Shown here: positions 33,609 through 37,505 of the stretch, piece by piece
Layout: every line of letters begins with the position of its first letter
How positions within the stretch are numbered: the stretch's first letter is position 1
Source: an uncultured Bacteroidaceae bacterium
GTDB lineage: Bacteria > Bacteroidota > Bacteroidia > Bacteroidales > Bacteroidaceae
Direction of reading: 5' to 3'
Length of the DNA stretch: 37,505 nucleotides
NCBI GenBank assembly: GCA_905234555.1
Contig: CAJOHO010000040.1
Span: forward strand, 1-37,505
Notes under the pieces: model-generated
The model's database searches: none
The model's input: only the letters and a program-made list of their open reading frames with translations
Told to the model about the DNA's origin: nothing
Made by a program: the position numbers and the translations under genes

Positions 33609-33718
33609 TACATACCGCATGGCAGCTGTACATTCCCCTCCATACAGGGTTTCTGCCCCCCGATTAACGGGGGAACCGAAGGGGGTGTAAAGACCATTGA
33701 AGGCAAGGGGGTGGGTCC
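33609..33718 (-). repeat. Palindromic element half copy interrupted by a second repeat
   Basis: The core CCGCATGGCAGCTGTACATT and arm CCCCTCCATACAGGG are followed by about 52 bases of another GC-rich repeat (CCCCCCGATTAACGGGGG, then ACCGAAGGGGG, 33650-33701), after which the arm resumes with GGCAAGGGGGTGGGTCC. It ends 6 bases from the stop of the YhaM-like gene. Confidence 0.75.
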
Positions 33719-33724
33719 GTCCCT

Positions 33725-34591
33725 CTACTCCTTCACCACATGTGTTCCCAGCGCAAAGGATTTCTCCATGTTGCCTGTGCCGTCGATGTTGTCAGCTTTG
33801 GCAGAGAGGTTGTCGAGGGCGTTGACGAGGATAGCTTCCTGCGTGCAAGGAACGACAGGCGATCCAAATTCCAGTTCCCCATGATGGGCAAGGACGATAT
33901 GGAGGATGCGGTTGATCTCCTCCGTTGGCACTTCGCGTTTCTCCAGCTCCTTCTGCAGGCGGTTCGCAGAGATGTAGATATGTCCCAGCAGGTACATCTG
34001 CGGCTGGGTCTCACCCTCACGCGTGTACTCATATACCTTTCCGTAATCGTGGAACAGGATGGCAAGCACACAACGCTCCAGCTTCACAGGATAAGGCAGG
34101 CAGGGATAGATACCTTCGAGCATGTGGAGCATCTGATAAGTGTGGTTGAGCAGTCCGCCCTTGAACGCATGATGCACCGAAGTGGCAGCAGGAAACTGCG
34201 AATAGGGCTTGAACAGCACGTCGGCAAACTCCGTGATGATGGGTTTGAGCAGTTCGTCAGACGACATCTCGACGAGGTGGCTGATACACTCATCCCACAG
34301 CTGGCGTTTGATGGGACGCGGCAGGAGGTTGAAGAGCGGATGGTCTTCGTTCACCATCGCCCCTGGGTGCATGTCGAGCTTACGGGCAGACTTCTTTCCT
34401 TCATTATCCTGCATAGCGAAGAACGAAACCAACTGACCCACAACAGGTTCGCCCGTAGGCAGCACATCCCACACAGCCACGTTGATTTCTTCTTCAAGGT
34501 TCTTGATTTTGAGGTTACAGTAAGGGTCCCCACGACGCGTCGTGCCGTTGGTTCGCCCAATCACCAAGTATTCTTTTTCGTTCATATTCAT
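33725..34591 (-). CDS. YhaM-like 3'-5' exoribonuclease / HD-domain protein
   Basis: 288 residues. The N-terminal OB-fold-like part (residues 6-65, YLVIGRTNGTTRRGDPYCNL) is followed by an HD-domain (about 125-260): HHAFKGGLLNHT (140-151), LFHDYGKV with His181-Asp182, and VLAHHGELEFGSP. This order and spacing match YhaM/CbfA-family exonucleases, which degrade RNA or single-stranded DNA with Mn or Co ions. The ATG at 34585 is an alternative start. A TAACTTTG box lies upstream on the minus strand (34602-34609), 11 bases before the ATG. Confidence 0.88.
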   Translation of the reverse strand: MNMNEKEYLVIGRTNGTTRRGDPYCNLKIKNLEEEINVAVWDVLPTGEPVVGQLVSFFAMQDNEGKKSARKLDMHPGAMVNEDHPLFNLLPRPIKRQLWDECISHLVEMSSDELLKPIITEFADVLFKPYSQFPAATSVHHAFKGGLLNHTYQMLHMLEGIYPCLPYPVKLERCVLAILFHDYGKVYEYTREGETQPQMYLLGHIYISANRLQKELEKREVPTEEINRILHIVLAHHGELEFGSPVVPCTQEAILVNALDNLSAKADNIDGTGNMEKSFALGTHVVKE

Positions 34592-34601
34592 TAGTTTTTT
34601 G

Positions 34602-34609
34602 CAAAGTTA
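34602..34609 (-). promoter_or_regulatory. -7 box of the YhaM-like gene
   Basis: TAACTTTG on the minus strand, an exact TAnnTTTG match. Confidence 0.65.
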
Positions 34610-34707
34610 CGGATTTATTTTGTAATATACAAATGATTATAAAGATACTTTTTATCGGGCGCAGGAATTAACATTATGTGTTAAATTAAGGGGTCAAAAA
34701 AGTAGTG

Positions 34708-34785
34708 TTAAGGCAAAAGTCCGGTTTGCCTTAAGTCTCAGCCACTTTTCTCTTAAGGCAAAATTTCGTAAGTCTTAAGGCAAAA
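34708..34785. repeat. TTAAGGCAAA repeats, one as a hairpin
   Basis: TTAAGGCAAA (34708) faces TTTGCCTTAA (34725-34734) as a 10-bp hairpin with a 7-base loop; two further direct copies of TTAAGGCAAAA lie at 34753-34763 and 34775-34785. Confidence 0.75.
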
Positions 34786-34823
34786 TTTATTTTCAGTTCT
34801 GTAAGGTGGAGATTGCACAAAGC

Positions 34824-34974
34824 GCTACAGTGCTACAGTGCTACAGTTAGAAATGGAGCGATAAGACCCCCACTTAAATTTTTATCTATATATTTATACA
34901 TATAAATATATAGATAAAAATTCTTTAGGTAAGGATCACCTATTTTTGAACTGTAGCAACTGTAGCACTGTAGC
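34824..34974. repeat. Palindromic structure I: inverted GCTACAGT triplets around an AT cruciform
   Basis: Three exact tandem GCTACAGT units (34824-34847), a perfect AT-rich inverted repeat with 22-bp arms (34877-34898 and 34901-34922) and a 2-base centre, then three ACTGTAGC units (34950-34974; one extra base after the first). The 8-mers are inverted with respect to each other about the centre of the palindrome. Confidence 0.85.
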
Positions 34975-35019
34975 AAGTCAGAGATTTACATAGCTGCTTG
35001 AATGCAGGATGGGGCTTTG

Positions 35020-35210
35020 GTGTCAAGTGTCATTGGTGTCATTAGTGTCATTAAGGAATTTGGAAAATACAATTTTTATATAAGAAAATATATATAATAA
35101 TATATATATATATAAAATATATATATATATTATTATATATATTTTCTTAGCTCTCTTCCATTGATTCGCAAAACCTTAATGACACTAATGACACCTGACA
35201 CCAATGACAC
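35020..35210. repeat. Palindromic structure II: inverted GTGTCATT arrays around a 33-bp-arm AT cruciform
   Basis: Four GTGTCATT-type units (35020-35052, the first degenerate) are followed by a perfect AT inverted repeat with 33-bp arms (35081-35113 and 35117-35149) and an AAA loop, then four AATGACAC-type units (35178-35210). GTGTCATTAAGG on the left pairs exactly with CCTTAATGACAC on the right. The plan is the same as in structure I, but the 8-mer sequence differs. Confidence 0.88.
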
Positions 35211-35577
35211 CCATTAAAACCAATCTATTGAAAATCAACGTTTTGTATAAAGTTTGAATGAGAAAAGTATTGCCAATCCTAATGATTGGGATGCAAGAAT
35301 GGGGTATTTTGCCATCTATTTTTACGCTTTGAAGCTACCTTTTGATAAAAAAAACGGGAAAAGCACGTTTTTCTTTGATATGCGCAAACTCAAATTCTTT
35401 TGTTTTTCTTGCTCGATTTTGGGGGTAAAAATCTCTTGTTTGGCGAAAAAACCAGACGAATTGCGCTGTTTGATTAGTATGTATTGAGATTTTCGGCATA
35501 CACAAGGTTCTTTTCTTTGAGAATTTCGGCAATTAAATTTTGGCTGGCATTTTCGGGTAAAAAAAGCAACAGAATTG

Positions 35578-35671
35578 AAAACTTCGTTAGAAAAAAGGCA
35601 TAAAAATATCTAAAAGTCGCTGGAAAAATGACATAAACTATTGCAAAAGTCGTTAGAAAAACGTATCTTTG
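35578..35671 (+). promoter_or_regulatory. Phased repeats and promoter of the AAA ATPase gene
   Basis: Three related AAAA(G/C)TTCGTTAG-AAAAA-like units start at about 35578, 35612 and 35645, with their CG steps exactly 33 bases apart. The third carries the promoter: TTG at 35641-35643, a 20-base spacer and TATCTTTG at 35664-35671, an exact Bacteroidetes -33/-7 match. Confidence 0.7.
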
Positions 35672-35691
35672 CACACAAAAAGTTATGTATT

Positions 35692-37128
35692 ATGCTTAAA
35701 AGAAAAATATCTGAGACATTAAAGAAGTGGAAGGAACAGCCGAACCATTTCCCACTTGTTATCATGGGCATTCGCCAATGCGGAAAGACCTATATCTCCC
35801 AATTATTCGCAGAGGAGAACTACAAGCATGTGGTATATGTTAATTTCATCAAGCAAAAAAGAAGGAAAGAAGCCTTTTATGACTCAAAGGATGTGGATAG
35901 CATTATCCTCAACCTTTCTGCCCAGATGAGGACTGCAAAGTTTGTTCCTGGAGAGACATGCATTATCCTTGATGAAATCCAAGACTGTCCGGAAGCGCGT
36001 ACCAGTCTGAAGTTCTTTAAGGAAGACGGTCGCTATGACATCATCGCTACAGGGTCACTGCTTGGAGTGCAAGGTTACGGGCAGGAGGAAAAGAAGCAGC
36101 GCACAAGAAAGCCTACCGCACAAGAAAAGGGAAGCAATTCCGTCCCTGTAGGCTATGAGCAAATAGTGGAGATGTATCCACTCGATTTTGAAGAGTTTCT
36201 TTGGGCGAACAACATGAATGAAGAAATAATCAATGTGTTGAAACGTTGCCTGGAAGAAGAAACACCCGTACCAAGTGGCATACATGTTGCGATGAAAACG
36301 CTCCTGTATCGATATGTCGCTGTGGGAGGGATGCCTGCTGCTGTTAATGCACTGATAGAAACAGGAAACATGGGCAAGGTAAATGACGTTTGGAATTCTC
36401 TTCTCAAAGAATATCGTTCAGACATGGTGAAATATGCCGATGACAAGGATAAACCTCACATTCGGTCCTGTTTTAATGCCATTCCAAAGCAACTGGCCAA
36501 AGAGAACAAGAAATACCAGTGGTCCAAAGTGGAAAGCGGCGGACGTGGCGTGCATTACAAAGACTCCCTTCAATGGTTAGAAGAGGCAGACATCATACGC
36601 CGTTGCTATAACTCCAACATTACGGGGCTGCCGCTGGAGGGCAATGCCATAGACAACGTGTTCAAGGTCTATACTGCCGACATTGGCATGTTGGTTGCCA
36701 TGCTTGGAGGCACGACAAGAGCGGACATTCTTCAAGGCAATTTGGGTGGATTCAAAGGAGCAATCTTTGAAAACTTGATGGCTGATACACTTATTAAAAA
36801 GGGACAGAGCTTATACTATTTCCAAAAAGATTCCGGCTTGGAAATGGATTTCCTTATCCGCTATAAAGGCGAGTGCGTTCCAGTTGAGGTGAAAGCAAAA
36901 AGTGCCCAGGCTAAAAGCATCTCTACCATCAGGAAACACCCTGAGAAATATGGCATTAAGCACTTCATCAAGTTTGGAGACTATAACGTTGGACGTGATG
37001 GCGACCTGTTGACTCTCCCCACCTATATGCAGTTCTTGCTCGATTTGGAACCAGAAGAAGTGATTTTGGAGACGATTGACACCGACGAACTTACACGAAT
37101 GGCAAGAGAGTTTCTTGACCAGAAGTAA
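35692..37128 (+). CDS. AAA-type ATPase with DUF4143 domain
   Basis: 478 residues from the ATG at 35692, which lies 20 bases after a strong promoter box; the upstream open frame crosses that promoter and is rejected. The Walker A motif is GIRQCGKTY (about residue 27), Walker B is TCIILDEIQDCPEA (about 92), and ATGSLLGV is the sensor region. The C-terminal DUF4143 domain carries GLEMDFLIRYKGECVPVEVK, a restriction-endonuclease-like pattern (Glu/Asp, then Glu-Val-Lys). Such AAA_14/DUF4143 proteins are common in Bacteroidetes and archaea; their role is not established, with links suggested to stress or mobile-DNA functions. It is a single-gene unit beside the palindrome-rich region. Confidence 0.88.
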   Translation: MLKRKISETLKKWKEQPNHFPLVIMGIRQCGKTYISQLFAEENYKHVVYVNFIKQKRRKEAFYDSKDVDSIILNLSAQMRTAKFVPGETCIILDEIQDCPEARTSLKFFKEDGRYDIIATGSLLGVQGYGQEEKKQRTRKPTAQEKGSNSVPVGYEQIVEMYPLDFEEFLWANNMNEEIINVLKRCLEEETPVPSGIHVAMKTLLYRYVAVGGMPAAVNALIETGNMGKVNDVWNSLLKEYRSDMVKYADDKDKPHIRSCFNAIPKQLAKENKKYQWSKVESGGRGVHYKDSLQWLEEADIIRRCYNSNITGLPLEGNAIDNVFKVYTADIGMLVAMLGGTTRADILQGNLGGFKGAIFENLMADTLIKKGQSLYYFQKDSGLEMDFLIRYKGECVPVEVKAKSAQAKSISTIRKHPEKYGIKHFIKFGDYNVGRDGDLLTLPTYMQFLLDLEPEEVILETIDTDELTRMAREFLDQK

Positions 37129-37436
37129 CAATCGTATAGCTCTCAATATGACACACCAACATCTGCCCCAACGGAGATATACGCCGACGTGGTGATGGAA
37201 AAGTAAATGAAAGATTTTTCCTCGTTTGGTGAAAAAATCCAGTCTTTTTGCGCTAACTTTACTGATTTTTTTTGTATCTTCGCAGCGAAATACCACATCA
37301 GAAGCGAATGAAACGTCAGAATTATCAACTAACTTATTGACTGACAGGTGGTATAATTCTCTGACGATGAGTGGCAGGAACAATGATTGAATGTGTATCA
37401 GGGTTTCTGTGACTCGATGGAACAAGACAAAAAGAT
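37129..37436. other. Intergenic leader of the last gene, with alternative pairings
   Basis: A TATCTTCG box (37275-37282) is a likely promoter. ATACCAC (37290-37296) can pair with GTGGTAT (37348-37354), and CGTCAGAATTAT (37314-37325) with ATAATTCTCTGACG (37353-37366, two bases bulged). The two pairings cross and share bases. No ORF of note. Confidence 0.4.
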
Positions 37437-37505
37437 ATGGACGAACTCAACGCAATCTACACCGCCATAGCAGCAGACGGTTTCTCGGCAGAGACGCTGC
37501 GAATG
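37437..37505 (+). CDS. Start of a further gene, partial
   Basis: From the ATG at 37437 the frame reads MDELNAIYTAIAADGFSAET and remains open to the window end. It lies about 155 bases after a plausible promoter box. Too short to assign. Confidence 0.4.
   Translation, partial: MDELNAIYTAIAADGFSAETLRM

Larger units (their letters stand above)
33315..33724. other. Intergenic region between the M13 peptidase and YhaM-like genes
   Basis: It holds the M13 promoter, an inverted repeat GTAACTT/AAGTTAC (33491-33497 and 33517-33523) next to GTGAGTAAC-type words, and the interrupted palindromic element at 33609-33718. No ORF is credible. Confidence 0.6.
34610..35640. other. 1-kb gene-free region dense in inverted repeats
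   Basis: No credible coding sequence. From left to right it holds TTAAGGCAAA repeats (34708-34785), the GCTACAGT palindromic structure (34824-34974), the GTGTCATT palindromic structure (35020-35210), then 360 AT-rich bases without clear signals, and three phased repeats before the AAA ATPase gene. Confidence 0.7.

Noticed and set aside
15514-33718. The GC-rich repeats as a CRISPR array
   Set aside because: Copies are far apart, occur in both orientations and inside genes, have unequal spacing, and there are no cas genes in the window.
34877-34922. Chromosomal replication origin
   Set aside because: No DnaA boxes (TTATCCACA type) and no dnaA, dnaN or gidA genes are nearby; an origin-like role remains open but is not supported.
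34824-35210. The palindromic region as a CRISPR array or as ordinary intrinsic terminators
   Set aside because: Units are directly tandem without spacers, so it is not CRISPR. The hairpins are purely AT with no adjacent U-tract and are not directly after a gene end in the right orientation.

Overview
This window looks like a chromosome segment of a gut- or rumen-type Bacteroidales, most likely Prevotellaceae. The grounds are the protein families (BspA-like leucine-rich repeats, fimbrillin-like lipoproteins, GH3 and sialate O-acetylesterase enzymes, a BlaI plus M56-TonB pair, a MobA/MobB-type mobilizable element), the absence of Shine-Dalgarno sequences, and repeated promoters of the Bacteroidetes form TTG-N19-23-TAnnTTTG. 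No rRNA, tRNA or CRISPR array was seen.

Layout. (1) 1-3969, plus strand: a large secreted multi-domain protein (5' end outside the window), a lipoprotein that shares a module with it, and a fimbrillin-like lipoprotein whose 3' end looks damaged. (2) About 4.05-12.0 kb: an integrative mobilizable element, all on the minus strand, with a membrane coiled-coil protein, a relaxase, a small relaxosome protein, a winged-helix replication-like protein, an excisionase-like HTH protein, a membrane protein, a tyrosine integrase and a four-HTH protein. The genes on both sides appear truncated towards it. (3) 12.0-14.4 kb: a BspA-like LRR protein and a secreted protein, preceded by a candidate structured RNA with its own promoter and terminator. 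(4) 14.9-24.45 kb: one long minus-strand operon, ilvE-trmB-GH3-sialate esterase-omega-amidase-iorA-DUF559-iorB, which joins branched-chain and aromatic 2-oxoacid metabolism with glycan breakdown. (5) 24.76-27.0 kb, plus strand: BlaI-type repressor and M56 peptidase/TonB sensor. (6) 27.06-34.6 kb, minus strand: zinc-ribbon lipoprotein, U32 peptidase-family protein, metA, M13 peptidase, YhaM-like exonuclease. (7) 34.6-35.7 kb: a 1.1-kb gene-free region with two perfect AT palindromes, each flanked by inverted arrays of 8-mers, followed by an AAA/DUF4143 ATPase gene and the start of one further gene.

The most unusual content is a family of GC-rich palindromic elements between 15.5 and 33.7 kb. 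Full copies are about 131-138 bp with roughly 45-bp terminal inverted repeats and an AT-richer core; half copies also occur. They lie between genes and also in frame inside conserved enzymes: twice in iorA plus its C-terminal end, once in iorB, and several times in the U32 protein, where the element supplies the start codon. A DUF559 nuclease gene lies between two inverted half copies within iorA-iorB, and metA lies between two full copies. A separate AT-rich repeat encoding MKNEEL-like peptides is also inserted in frame in trmB, the U32 gene and the first gene. The second major novelty candidate is the pair of 8-mer/AT-cruciform structures at 34.82-35.21 kb. The third is the structured RNA upstream of the gene starting at 14411.
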